Part shown: in pieces, positions 19,715-27,876 of the stretch | Layout: each line of letters begins with the position of its first letter | Numbering within the stretch: the first letter of the stretch is position 1 | Assembly (NCBI GenBank): GCA_965203375.1 | Contig: OZ241886.1 | Span: 2,418,001 to 2,482,000, forward strand | Origin: CATQHS01 sp965203375 | GTDB taxonomy: Bacteria; Actinomycetota; Acidimicrobiia; Acidimicrobiales; Aldehydirespiratoraceae | DNA: 64,000 nucleotides | Direction of reading: 5' to 3' | Translations under genes and position numbers: made by a program | The notes under the pieces: model-generated | What the model was told of the DNA's origin: nothing | What the model saw: only the letters and a program-made list of their open reading frames with translations | Databases searched by the model: none

Positions 19715-22324
19715 GTGACCACTCCGGCGCTGGGCGAGCGGATGCCGCCCGGCGGCGGCCCCGACGAGCTGCTGGAGGCCTTCGAGCAGTGGGCGGCCGA
19801 CGCCGGCTTCGAGCTCTACGAGCATCAGCAGGAGGCGATGCTGCACCTGCTGGCCGACGACAACGTGGTGCTGGCCACCCCCACCGGGTCGGGCAAGTCG
19901 CTGGTGGCGATGGCCGGGATCTTCGCGGCGCTGGCCCGGGGCCGGCGGGCGGTCTACACCGCGCCGGTCAAGGCGCTGGTGAGCGAGAAGTTCTTCGAGC
20001 TGACCGCGGCCTTCGGCGCCGACCGGGTGGGCATGGTCACCGGCGACGCCACCGTCAACGGCAGCGCCCCGGTGATCGCCTGCACGGCCGAGATCCTGGC
20101 CAACCGGACCCTGCGGGCCGGGGCCGCCGCCGGCGCCGACTTCGTGGTGATGGACGAGATCCACTACTACGGCGACCGGGACCGGGGCTGGGCCTGGCAG
20201 GTGCCGCTGCTGGAGCTGCGCCGGGCCCAGTTCCTGCTCATGTCGGCCACCCTGGGCGACACCGCCCGGATGCGGGACGACCTGGCCGCCCGGACCGGGC
20301 GGGACGCCGCCCTGGTGGCCGCGGCGGAGCGGCCGGTGCCCCTGGACTTCGAGTACCGCGAGACCCCGCTGCACGTGTCGGTGGAGAAGCTGCTGGAGCA
20401 GGGCAAGGCGCCGGTCTACATCGTCCACTTCACCCAGAAGGAGGCCTCGGCCCGGGCCCAGAGCCTCACCAGCCTCGACGTGCTGGACGCGGCCGGCAAG
20501 GCGGCGGTGCGGGAGGCGGTGGGCGGGTTCCGCTTCGACACCCCCGTCGGCAAGGACCTGAGGCGCTTCGTGACCGCCGGCATCGGCGTCCACCACGCCG
20601 GCCTGCTCCCCAAGTACCGGCTGCTGGTGGAGAAGCTGGCCCAGCAGGGCCACCTGCGTCTGATATGCGGCACCGACACCTTGGGGGTGGGGGTGAACAT
20701 GCCGGTCCGCACCGTGCTGTTCACCCAGCTCTTCAAGTACGACGGGCGCCGCACCCGGGTGCTGTCGGTGCGGGACTTCCAGCAGATCGCGGGACGGGCC
20801 GGCCGCCGGGGCTTCGACGACGCCGGGAGCGTGTGGGTGCAGGCCCCCGAGCACGTCGTCGAGAACAAGCGGGCCGAGGTCAAGGCGGCGGCCGCGGCGG
20901 CGGCCGGCGGGGGCGGCAAGCGCCGCAAGCCGGTCCGCAAGAAGCCGCCCGAGCGGGGCTACGCCCACTACGACGGCGACACCCTGGTCCGCCTGGCCGG
21001 CGGGGCGCCCGAGACCCTGGAGTCGAGCTTCCGGGTGACCCATGCCATGATGCTCAACGTCTTGGACCGGCCCGGCGACGGCTGCGCGGCCATGAAGAAG
21101 CTGCTGGTGGACAACCACGAGCCCCGGCCCCGCCAGCGCGACCACATCCGCCGGGCGGTGAGCGTGTTCCGGTCGCTGACCGACGCCGGGATCGTCGAGG
21201 TGCTGGACGAGCCCGACGAGCTGGGCCGCCCGGTGCGGGTCGGCCTCGACCTCCAGGACGAGTTCCGGCTCAACCAGCCCCTGTCGCTGTTCGCGGTGGA
21301 GGCGGTGGCGGTGCTGGACCGGTCCGCGGCCGACTACCACCTGCAGGCGCTCAGCCTGGTGGAGTCGATCGTCGAGGACCCGACGGTGGTGCTGATGGCC
21401 CAGCTCGACCGGATCAAGGACGGGTTGATTACCCGGATGAAGGCCGAGGGGATCGAGTACGAGGAACGGATGAGCCGCCTGGCCGAGGTCACCTGGCCCC
21501 GGCCCGAGGCCGACTTCATCGAGGGGTCGTTCGAGGTGTTCGCCCGCCACCACCCCTGGGTGGAGCGGGACCGGCCCAGCCCCAAGTCGGTGGTGCGGGA
21601 CATGCTCGAGTGCGCCGACACCTTCAACCAGTACGTGGCCCGCTACGGCCTGAAGCGCTCGGAGGGGGTGCTGCTGCGCTACCTGTCGGACTGCTACCGG
21701 ACGCTGACCCAGACCGTGCCGGCCGAGGCGGTCACCGACGAGTTGGACGACGTCATCGCCTGGCTGGGGGCGGTCGTCCGCCACGTCGACTCCAGCCTGC
21801 TGGACGAGTGGGAGCGGCTCCGCCATCCCGAGGCGCCCGCGGCCTCCGCGCCGTCCCCCGGCGGCGAAGGAGACGACAGGGGCGAGGGTGGCGAGGAGGG
21901 CGACGGCGGCGAGAGCGGCAGGGGTGACGGGGGCGAGGAGGGCCAAGCCGACATCACCGCCGACCGGCGGGCCTTCGAGGTGATGGTCCGCAACGAGATG
22001 TTCGGCTGGGTGCAGTTGCTGGCCCGGCGGGCCCACGGCGAGCTGGCGGCCCGGCTGGCCGGCGGAGAGTCGAAGACCTGGACCGAGGCCGACCTCGACT
22101 CGGCCATGGCCCCGTACTGGGCCGAGCACGACGCCATCGGGATCGACGGCGAGGCCCGGTCCCGGAACTGGGTCGACATCGACCACGGCACCGGCCGAGT
22201 CGCCCAGCGACTGCTCGACCCGGCCGGTCACTGCGAATGGACAGTCGAGGCCCGCATCGACCGGGCCGCATCTCGGGCCCGCCAGCGGGCAGTGCTGGAG
22301 CTAGTCGGGATCAGCCGCCTCTAG
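19715..22324 (+). CDS. Ski2-like DEAD/DEAH helicase with DUF3516
   Basis: This 869-residue protein is an RNA-helicase-like ATPase. Motifs in order are Walker A (TPTGSGKSLVAM), TAPVKALVSEK, Walker B (VVMDEIHYY), SATLGD, GVHHAGLLPKYR and QIAGRAGRRGFDD, the last two typical of Ski2/Mtr4-like enzymes. A charged basic linker (KRRKPVRKKPPERG) follows, then the actinobacterial DUF3516 region to the end. A Gly/Asp/Glu-rich insert of about 40 residues (near 705-745) interrupts DUF3516. The likely role is RNA processing or decay. The start is a GTG at 19715; the DNA just upstream has three similar GTG-containing segments, so the exact start is not certain. Confidence 0.88.
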   Translation: MTTPALGERMPPGGGPDELLEAFEQWAADAGFELYEHQQEAMLHLLADDNVVLATPTGSGKSLVAMAGIFAALARGRRAVYTAPVKALVSEKFFELTAAFGADRVGMVTGDATVNGSAPVIACTAEILANRTLRAGAAAGADFVVMDEIHYYGDRDRGWAWQVPLLELRRAQFLLMSATLGDTARMRDDLAARTGRDAALVAAAERPVPLDFEYRETPLHVSVEKLLEQGKAPVYIVHFTQKEASARAQSLTSLDVLDAAGKAAVREAVGGFRFDTPVGKDLRRFVTAGIGVHHAGLLPKYRLLVEKLAQQGHLRLICGTDTLGVGVNMPVRTVLFTQLFKYDGRRTRVLSVRDFQQIAGRAGRRGFDDAGSVWVQAPEHVVENKRAEVKAAAAAAAGGGGKRRKPVRKKPPERGYAHYDGDTLVRLAGGAPETLESSFRVTHAMMLNVLDRPGDGCAAMKKLLVDNHEPRPRQRDHIRRAVSVFRSLTDAGIVEVLDEPDELGRPVRVGLDLQDEFRLNQPLSLFAVEAVAVLDRSAADYHLQALSLVESIVEDPTVVLMAQLDRIKDGLITRMKAEGIEYEERMSRLAEVTWPRPEADFIEGSFEVFARHHPWVERDRPSPKSVVRDMLECADTFNQYVARYGLKRSEGVLLRYLSDCYRTLTQTVPAEAVTDELDDVIAWLGAVVRHVDSSLLDEWERLRHPEAPAASAPSPGGEGDDRGEGGEEGDGGESGRGDGGEEGQADITADRRAFEVMVRNEMFGWVQLLARRAHGELAARLAGGESKTWTEADLDSAMAPYWAEHDAIGIDGEARSRNWVDIDHGTGRVAQRLLDPAGHCEWTVEARIDRAASRARQRAVLELVGISRL

Positions 22325-22349
22325 CCCCGTTCAGCCCCCCTCCCCCGGG

Positions 22350-22397
22350 TTTTCTGAGCAAAAATCGTCGCTATACGCCAACTATTTGCTCAGAAAA
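22350..22397. terminator. Bidirectional hairpin between convergent genes
   Basis: A perfect 13-bp inverted repeat (TTTTCTGAGCAAA and TTTGCTCAGAAAA) with a 22-nt loop lies between the helicase gene and the convergent repeat-protein gene. It is strikingly AT-rich for this genome. Position favours a shared transcription end, although there is no U-tract after the stem on either strand. Confidence 0.55.
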
Positions 22398-22410
22398 ACA
22401 GAAGAGGGGG

Positions 22411-23142
22411 TCAGCCGGACTCGGCGTCGTCGCCCTCGGTGTCGACATCGGCGGCGTCGTCGCCCTCGGTGTCGACATCGGCGGCGTCGTCGCCCTCGGT
22501 GTCGACATCGGCGGCGTCGTCGCCCTCGGTGTCGACATCGGCGGCGTCGTCGCCCTCGGTGTCGACATCGGCGGCGTCGTCGCCCTCGGTGTCGACATCG
22601 GCGGCGTCGTCGCCCTCGGTGTCGACATCGGCGGCGTCGTCGCCCTCGGTGTCGACATCGGCGGCGTCGTCGCCCTCGGTGTCGACATCGGCGGCGTCGT
22701 CGCCCTCGGTGTCGACATCGGCGGCGTCGTCGCCCTCGGTGTCGACATCGGCGGCGTCGTCGCCCTCGGTGTCGACATCGGCGGCGTCGTCGGACGAGGA
22801 GTCAGCGTCGGCGGCTTCGTCCGTGTCGGTTGAGCCGGCGGCTTCACCTGCGTCGTCGGCGTCGTCGGCGTCGTCGGTCCGGTCGACCGCCCGGCGCACG
22901 ACATCGGGGACCCGGCCGCCGGTGAGGTCGTCGATCTTGTCGACCACGGCCTCGGCCACATCGCCGGCCTTGTGGGCGGCCTTGCCCGCCACATCGCCGG
23001 CCTTGTCCCAGACATCACCGGCCACGTCGCCGGCCTTGCCGACCAGGTCCCCCGCCTTGTCGCGAGCCTTGCTGGCCAGATCGCCCATCACGCCTTTGGC
23101 CTTGTCGGCAAAATCCTTGTCGTCCATGTCGTCCTCTCCCAT
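22411..23142 (-). CDS. LEA-like acidic protein with twelve 10-residue repeats
   Basis: The 243-residue product has two parts. Residues 1-90 are Ala/Lys/Asp-rich amphipathic repeats (KAGDVAG and variants such as KAGDLVG, KAAHKAGD), resembling group 3 LEA or YtxH-like stress proteins. The C-terminal part is almost entirely Asp, Ala, Glu and Thr and consists of twelve copies of DDAADVDTEG, ending DDAESG. No membrane segment or signal peptide is visible. The ATG at 23142 has AGGAGA nine bases upstream; an ATG five codons later also has a good site. The repeat is open in several frames on both strands, but this frame has the best start and composition. The protein probably acts as a disordered, desiccation- or salt-related protector (inference). 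Confidence 0.75.
   Translation of the reverse strand: MGEDDMDDKDFADKAKGVMGDLASKARDKAGDLVGKAGDVAGDVWDKAGDVAGKAAHKAGDVAEAVVDKIDDLTGGRVPDVVRRAVDRTDDADDADDAGEAAGSTDTDEAADADSSSDDAADVDTEGDDAADVDTEGDDAADVDTEGDDAADVDTEGDDAADVDTEGDDAADVDTEGDDAADVDTEGDDAADVDTEGDDAADVDTEGDDAADVDTEGDDAADVDTEGDDAADVDTEGDDAESG
22423..22792. repeat. 30-bp perfect tandem repeat, about 12.3 copies
   Basis: A 30-bp unit containing GTCGACATCGGCGGCGTCGT is repeated head to tail about 12.3 times with no mismatch seen. It encodes the DDAADVDTEG repeats of the minus-strand gene. Perfect identity implies recent expansion or ongoing copy-number change. There are no spacers, so it is not a CRISPR array. Confidence 0.95.
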
Positions 23143-23219
23143 CGTCGATTCTCTCCTGCCGGGCAAAGCTAACGGGCCCGGAGCCCGATCAGTTCCCCTC
23201 GATGCGGCGAGGGCCGAAC

Positions 23220-26132
23220 TCACTCGTCGGGGCTCTCCGCGGACGCCGGAGGGGGAACGGGGGCGAAGTATCCGACGATCAGCAGAAGGACGCCCACCCC
23301 TATGAACGAGACCACCCGGCCGAGGGCGTTCTGATCGCTGAGCTCGACGAGAAACAGCTTGAGCACCACCACGCCCATGAACGAGGCGCCCGCCACCCAC
23401 ACGGCCCGGCGGGCGGAGCGCACGCCGACGACCATGCCCGCCAGGGCGATCGCCGCCCAGAGGATGGACAGCGAAACCTGCAGCGCGGTGGAGTCGAACA
23501 GCGATTCGCCGTCGAAGGGAACGCCCAGCCAGTGGTGGACGGTGCGGGCCGCCGACATGGTGGCGAGGACGGTGCCCGCCGCGGCCATCGCCGGGGCCCA
23601 CGGGGCCTCGACGAGGTCTTTGAACGGGTGGTCCCCCTCTTCGAACGCGGCCAGCCTCCTCCACCCGAGCGCCACCGCCAGCAGCAGGGCGGCGAGCAGC
23701 CCCAGCGGGTTAAGCAGGGGCAGGTGGGGCAGCGGCGAGAAGTCCCCGTCGGAGAGAACTGCCGCCAAGAACACCAGGGTGGCCAGCAGCACCAGCACCG
23801 GGCCGGCGCAGGCGGTGACGTAGCGGCGCCGATGCGCCCCCAGCGGCCACGCGGATGAGCGCAGGCCCCCGAGGGTTCCCCCCACCAGGGCCAGCACCGC
23901 GGCCAGCGCGGCGACGGGCGGCCAGGCGCCGTCGGCGATCTGGTCCGTCTGCCAAAGCACTTCGACGCCGATCAACACGGCCATCACCCAGTAGCCGCCC
24001 GCGTGCAGCGCGGTCTGGAGCTTGGGGAACTCGCCCTCCCGCAGCCGCAGGAACGCGTAGTAGGCGGCGACGGACACGGGCCATGCGGCCCATCCGTAGT
24101 CACCGAGCGGATGGGTCTGCCCGACGACCGAGGCGTAGAGCGCCACGACCATGGTCGGGAGGATCAGGGGCCCCAAGGCGCCGAGGTGCGGCCACCGGAG
24201 CCGCCGGGCCGACAGGCCCGCCGCGGCGAAGGAGAGCGCGGCGAAGGCGAGCGAGGCCGACAGCGTCCCGGCCGAGGCCTGGTAGCCGATCTCCATGAGC
24301 CCGCCCGCGAGCCACCAGAGGACCCCCCAGGCCAGCGCCAGCCAACAGACCGATTCATCGGCGCCGATGCGGTCCCCGGACCGGTGCAGCAGCCAGCCCG
24401 ACACCAGGCCCGCGCCGGCCAGCACGACGGCGCCCAAGAAGTACTCGTTGACGATCACCGGCGCGTCGGGCGGATACGGGAGGGACTCGCTCAGATGCGA
24501 GCCGAGCGAGGAGCCGGCCAGCGCCTGCAGCACGCCGCCGGCGACGACGGCGAGCAGACGGGATCGGCGGAGGCCGAACCAAACCAGCAGTAGGCCCTGC
24601 AGCGCCCAGACGGTGGCGGTGTAGTAGGCGTCCAGCGCGAACGGGACGGCGATGACGGCGAACGCCGCGCCCAGGCCGACGTATGACTCCGTCAGCGCCC
24701 GTCCCCCTCCGCCCAGCTTGCGGGCGACCGCGGCCAAGCCGCCGTGGACCAAGGCCAGCGCCAGCGCGCTCGCGGCCAGGCCGTACTCGGTGTGGCCGAT
24801 CAGGATGGCCTGAAGGCCGAACCCGATGAACGGCGTGCCGAAGACGAGCGGCGCCGTCCGCACGTCCTTCAGGTCGGGGGCCGCCCGAGCGGCGAACAGC
24901 ACCGGTATCGCCGCGTACATCAGCACGAACAGGGCGATGAACGGCTGGATGGAGGCCCAGTCGTCAGACGTGTGGCGGTCCAGGAGCCAATAGGCGGAGA
25001 TGGCGAACGTGAAGCCGAGGCCGGCCAGGTTGAGCTCGGGCCAGACCTTGAACCAGGCGACTCCGACGATGGCGGCGTTCAGCACCGCGTAGAAGCTGAA
25101 GACCCAGATGTGGTCCTCGGGCCGCGAGTAGGCCAGCACCGGGGCGAGGAATCCGCCGACGATGCCGAGAAGGGCCAGGGTCCGCGAGTCTTGGGTGACG
25201 GCGAGGACTCCCGCGCCGACCGTGACCGCCACGACGGCCGCCGCCGCGGGGGCGGGCGCCAGGACGTCGTACACCGCGAAGGCGGCGTACGTCGTCAGGT
25301 ACAGCACGGCGATGCCCCCGCCTTGGAGGCTCAGGCCGTACACGGGGCGCCGGGCGCGGAGGCGCCAGCCCACGACGAGCAGCGCCAGGCCGAACATCGT
25401 GACGGCGGCCAGGATCATCTCGACGGTCAACTCGATGAGGCCGCGCTCGTTGGCCTCCCGAATCAAAAAACCCAGCCCTATGAGCGAGATCAGGACGCCG
25501 ACCTTCACGGGCACGTTGCCGGTCAAGGCCCACGTCTTGACCGCGTCGGCGAACCGCGTCAGGGGATCGGCGAGTGCGGCCGGAGAGACGGAGGGCACCG
25601 GGGCGGGTTCGGCCGCGGGGCGGAACGTCCGCACCGCCTCCGCGGGCTTCTCCGAAGAGGCGGCCGGCGCCGGGGCGGGTTCGGCCGCGGCCGGCTCGGC
25701 CTGAGGGGAGGCAGGCGCCGACTGAGCCTCCTCCGACACCCAGGGAGAGACAGTCGGCTGAGCCTCCTCCGAAACCCACGGTGACACAGGCGACAACGCC
25801 TCCGGGGCCGGCCTTGAAATATCTGCAGGGCCGGCCGCCTCCGCCGGTGCGGCCTCAGCCTCCTCGCCCCCTTCGCGGGGGTCGGCGGCGGCCGGCTGCT
25901 CAACGGTCACCGGCGGCCGGGCCTGAGCCTCTTCAAACCAGGCCTGAGCGCTTCCGAACCAAGACTGGGCCCTTTCGAACCAGGCCTGAGATTGTTCGAA
26001 CTCGTCGAGTCGTCGCCGCAAATCCCGGCACCGGCTTAAGAGAAAGCCGATGGCGCCGCCGAAGAAGACGCCCGGGAACTGATCGATGATCCCGCCCAGC
26101 ACCGCGCCGACGACAACGAACAGGCCGGTCAA
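23220..26132 (-). CDS. DUF2339 multi-pass membrane protein
   Basis: This 970-residue protein is a predicted DUF2339 membrane protein of unknown function, usually 800-1000 residues. It starts with a membrane segment (LFVVVGAVLGGIIDQFPGVF), then a coiled coil with four repeats around AQ(A/S)WFE, then a long Ala/Pro/Glu-rich linker with a duplicated SPWVSEEAQ segment. From about residue 205 (NVPVKVGVLISLIGLGFLI, the DUF2339 signature) to the end it carries about 24 membrane helices. The start is a TTG at 26132, supported by GGGGAG four bases upstream and by its position one base after the stop of the preceding gene. The pair is probably co-expressed at the membrane. Confidence 0.85.
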   Translation of the reverse strand: MTGLFVVVGAVLGGIIDQFPGVFFGGAIGFLLSRCRDLRRRLDEFEQSQAWFERAQSWFGSAQAWFEEAQARPPVTVEQPAAADPREGGEEAEAAPAEAAGPADISRPAPEALSPVSPWVSEEAQPTVSPWVSEEAQSAPASPQAEPAAAEPAPAPAASSEKPAEAVRTFRPAAEPAPVPSVSPAALADPLTRFADAVKTWALTGNVPVKVGVLISLIGLGFLIREANERGLIELTVEMILAAVTMFGLALLVVGWRLRARRPVYGLSLQGGGIAVLYLTTYAAFAVYDVLAPAPAAAAVVAVTVGAGVLAVTQDSRTLALLGIVGGFLAPVLAYSRPEDHIWVFSFYAVLNAAIVGVAWFKVWPELNLAGLGFTFAISAYWLLDRHTSDDWASIQPFIALFVLMYAAIPVLFAARAAPDLKDVRTAPLVFGTPFIGFGLQAILIGHTEYGLAASALALALVHGGLAAVARKLGGGGRALTESYVGLGAAFAVIAVPFALDAYYTATVWALQGLLLVWFGLRRSRLLAVVAGGVLQALAGSSLGSHLSESLPYPPDAPVIVNEYFLGAVVLAGAGLVSGWLLHRSGDRIGADESVCWLALAWGVLWWLAGGLMEIGYQASAGTLSASLAFAALSFAAAGLSARRLRWPHLGALGPLILPTMVVALYASVVGQTHPLGDYGWAAWPVSVAAYYAFLRLREGEFPKLQTALHAGGYWVMAVLIGVEVLWQTDQIADGAWPPVAALAAVLALVGGTLGGLRSSAWPLGAHRRRYVTACAGPVLVLLATLVFLAAVLSDGDFSPLPHLPLLNPLGLLAALLLAVALGWRRLAAFEEGDHPFKDLVEAPWAPAMAAAGTVLATMSAARTVHHWLGVPFDGESLFDSTALQVSLSILWAAIALAGMVVGVRSARRAVWVAGASFMGVVVLKLFLVELSDQNALGRVVSFIGVGVLLLIVGYFAPVPPPASAESPDE

Positions 26133-26133
26133 G

Positions 26134-26766
26134 TCACTCCCCTTCGGCCCGCCTCCTGGGCACCGGGCCCACTCGCTCCAGCACGGCCAGCAGGCCCGGA
26201 AACCCCTCGACGGACGACAGGCGGCGGTCCATGTACAACAGCGCCCCGGCGATGAGGACGAAGGAGACGACGTAGTTCACCACCGACCGGGTGGCCAAGA
26301 AGAAGCTCACCCCCGAGTTGTTGAACAGCCAGATGTCCCACACCGACGAGCCGACCTCGTAGACCACCACCAGCCAGGTGACGTTGCGCATGACGGACCT
26401 GAACCTCTGGTCGGCCAGCACCGACTCGGGCAGGTCGGCCACCTTGCGGGCCGCCCACAGCATGAAGGGCCGGCCGACGACGATGGTGGCCGCCGCGGCC
26501 AGACCGATCAGGAACTTGGTGCCTATGCCTATCCCGAAGTACACCGCCTCGGAGCTGACCCCGAAGTCCACCAGCTCCCGCTCAGCCGCGATGGTGACGG
26601 CCGCCCTGACCAGCAGATAGGCGGTTATGGCCGGCAGCCATTTCCCTATGGGCAGGCCCCGGGCCTTCCGGCTGTAGGCCGCCTTGACCGACCATGCGGT
26701 GGCGGCCAGCACCGCCGCCTCCGTGTTCACCAGGTTGTACAAGACGATGAACAGCACCACCGGCAT
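26134..26766 (-). CDS. VC0807-like membrane protein, N-terminus altered by repeat copy B
   Basis: The conserved part is about 210 residues with five or six membrane helices (MPVVLFIVLYNLVNTEAAVL, ITAYLLVRAAVTIA, FLIGLAAAATIVV), resembling VC0807/intracellular-septation-like proteins, whose function is not known. The frame is open far upstream, through palindromic repeat copy B and into the preceding gene. The translation of that extension (Pro/Gln repeats, then Arg-rich sequence from the repeat) does not look like part of the family. I therefore start at ATG 26766, but the GGAGG is 16 bases away and the family usually starts a few residues earlier, so the true start may be a GTG inside the repeat. 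The stop abuts the DUF2339 gene. Confidence 0.6.
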   Translation of the reverse strand: MPVVLFIVLYNLVNTEAAVLAATAWSVKAAYSRKARGLPIGKWLPAITAYLLVRAAVTIAAERELVDFGVSSEAVYFGIGIGTKFLIGLAAAATIVVGRPFMLWAARKVADLPESVLADQRFRSVMRNVTWLVVVYEVGSSVWDIWLFNNSGVSFFLATRSVVNYVVSFVLIAGALLYMDRRLSSVEGFPGLLAVLERVGPVPRRRAEGE

Positions 26767-26798
26767 GAGCTGGTCGAGGTTGCCTCCGCCCCGCCGCC

Positions 26799-26889
26799 GC
26801 TTGTCCGGCCGGCGGGTCCTGTCACGGGCGCGGATTTCGCCGCGGAGGCGGCGAAATCCTTGCCCCCGTGCCACCCCCCGGCCTGGCGG
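26799..26889 (-). repeat. Palindromic repeat family, copy B
   Basis: This full copy has the same outer arms as copies A, C and D. Its inner stem reads GGATTTCGCCGC against GCGGCGAAATCC, differing from copy A at two base pairs that are changed on both sides. It lies immediately upstream of the VC0807-like gene, in the same orientation as that gene. The remainder of the gap up to 27014 encodes a Pro/Gln-rich open frame with repeated PLPEGQ that is probably not translated. Confidence 0.85.
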
Positions 26890-27014
26890 ATCGCCCGCGG
26901 GGGATTCGCCCTCCTGGAGCTGCTGGCCCTCTGGGAGCGGCTGGTCTTCCGTCGGCGGCTGGCCTTCTGGGAGTGGCTGATCCAGCGGTGAAGAGCCTTG
27001 TGAGGGAGGGGAGC

Positions 27015-27746
27015 TCACGGGGAGAAGTTGATCCAGCTCTGGGCTGTGGCCTCGTCGCCGAACAGCTCCAGTTCGCTCACCGGCACCCGGCCCCACATGG
27101 CCAGGCACAGGGCACCGCCGGGGCCGCGCAGGGCAGCGTCGCCTTTGGCGTGAACGTGCTCGACCGAGACGGCTCCGCCCTCGCTGGTCAGCATCCACTC
27201 CCCGGGGCCGTCGGTCCGGTGCAGGTGCAGCGAGCCGGCGGGCAGGACCCGACCCCGGGCCAGCATGGCCGGCGCCAGCACCTCGAACAGCTCGTCGATG
27301 CCGTCTGCGCCCTGATCGCCGTCGATGGCGAAGTCACGCCCGGCCGCGGCCTCGGCGTCCCAGCGGTGTACGGCCGTCTCGTGCCACAGGCGCCGGAACC
27401 AGAACGCGGCGTCGCGCCGGGCCGTCCAAGTCCACACCGCCTCGGCCGGGTCGATACCGCCGAGAGCGTCCAACAGCGCATCGAGGGCAGCAGAAGCGTA
27501 CCCCATCAGAGCACCTTCGTCTGAGGCGTCAGGCGGGTTGGGAAGCTCCGAGTCCGACACCATCTCAGTGGCCCGCCGGGACATGACGACAGCGACCCGA
27601 TTGTGTATCCGACCCATGTGCGCCACCAAGTCCCCGACCGTCCAGTCGCCGCAGGCGGCCACCGGCGCGTCGAGGTTGCCCCGGGCCGCCACCAGCAGCC
27701 CTCGGCCGTCGGCGGCGATGCGGCCGATCATGTCACGCTCGTTCAT
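27015..27746 (-). CDS. Maleylpyruvate isomerase/DinB-fold mycothiol-dependent enzyme
   Basis: The 243-residue product belongs to the actinobacterial mycothiol-dependent maleylpyruvate isomerase (TIGR03083-type) family. The DinB-like helical bundle shows DWTVGDLVAHMGRIH with the first metal His and RLWHETAVHRWDAE with the others. The C-terminal sterol-carrier-like domain follows (SLHLHRTDGPGEWML...). Enzymes of this family transfer or isomerise using mycothiol and metal, and many are detoxification enzymes; substrate is unknown. The start is supported by TACCCT six bases upstream, a leaderless promoter. It is transcribed away from the AT-rich glycosyltransferase island. Confidence 0.88.
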   Translation of the reverse strand: MNERDMIGRIAADGRGLLVAARGNLDAPVAACGDWTVGDLVAHMGRIHNRVAVVMSRRATEMVSDSELPNPPDASDEGALMGYASAALDALLDALGGIDPAEAVWTWTARRDAAFWFRRLWHETAVHRWDAEAAAGRDFAIDGDQGADGIDELFEVLAPAMLARGRVLPAGSLHLHRTDGPGEWMLTSEGGAVSVEHVHAKGDAALRGPGGALCLAMWGRVPVSELELFGDEATAQSWINFSP

Positions 27747-27752
27747 ACTGAA

Positions 27753-27758
27753 AGGGTA
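27753..27758 (-). promoter_or_regulatory. Leaderless -10 element of mycothiol-dependent enzyme gene
   Basis: On the minus strand TACCCT is six bases before the ATG at 27746. Confidence 0.6.
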
Positions 27759-27770
27759 AGCCGATCTCGC

Positions 27771-27868
27771 CTAGTTCAACCGAGTCGCGGAAAGCTCAAT
27801 CCCGATCGGCCCAGAGTGGTCGCCAAAACGGCGCAGACCCAGCGTGCCGCGGTCGAAGTCGGCCTACC
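27771..27868 (-). pseudogene. Remnant of a phosphatase gene 3' end
   Basis: On the minus strand this stretch reads ADFDRGTLGLRRFG and ends at a TAG. The low-molecular-weight phosphatase gene on the other side of the AT-rich island ends ADFDRCAQDLRHLV. At DNA level 16 bases are identical (27850-27865 and 32845-32860), with further similarity through TCTGCGCC. No start codon or upstream gene is attached here. I read it as a decayed duplicate of the phosphatase 3' end left when the island between them was inserted or duplicated. Confidence 0.45.
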
Positions 27869-27876
27869 TCTCGCGC

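Noticed and set aside
18794..22231. 1145-residue minus-strand frame opposite the SDR and helicase
   Set aside because: Composition is that of an antisense shadow and both plus-strand genes have strong family motifs.
22423..22792. Possible CRISPR array because of regular 30-bp repeats
   Set aside because: The units are directly adjacent with no spacers, and they encode a continuous protein repeat.
26890..27198. N-terminal Pro/Gln-rich extension of the VC0807-like protein
   Set aside because: It overlaps the 3' end of the mycothiol-dependent enzyme gene on the same strand and has no start signal; probably an untranslated open stretch.
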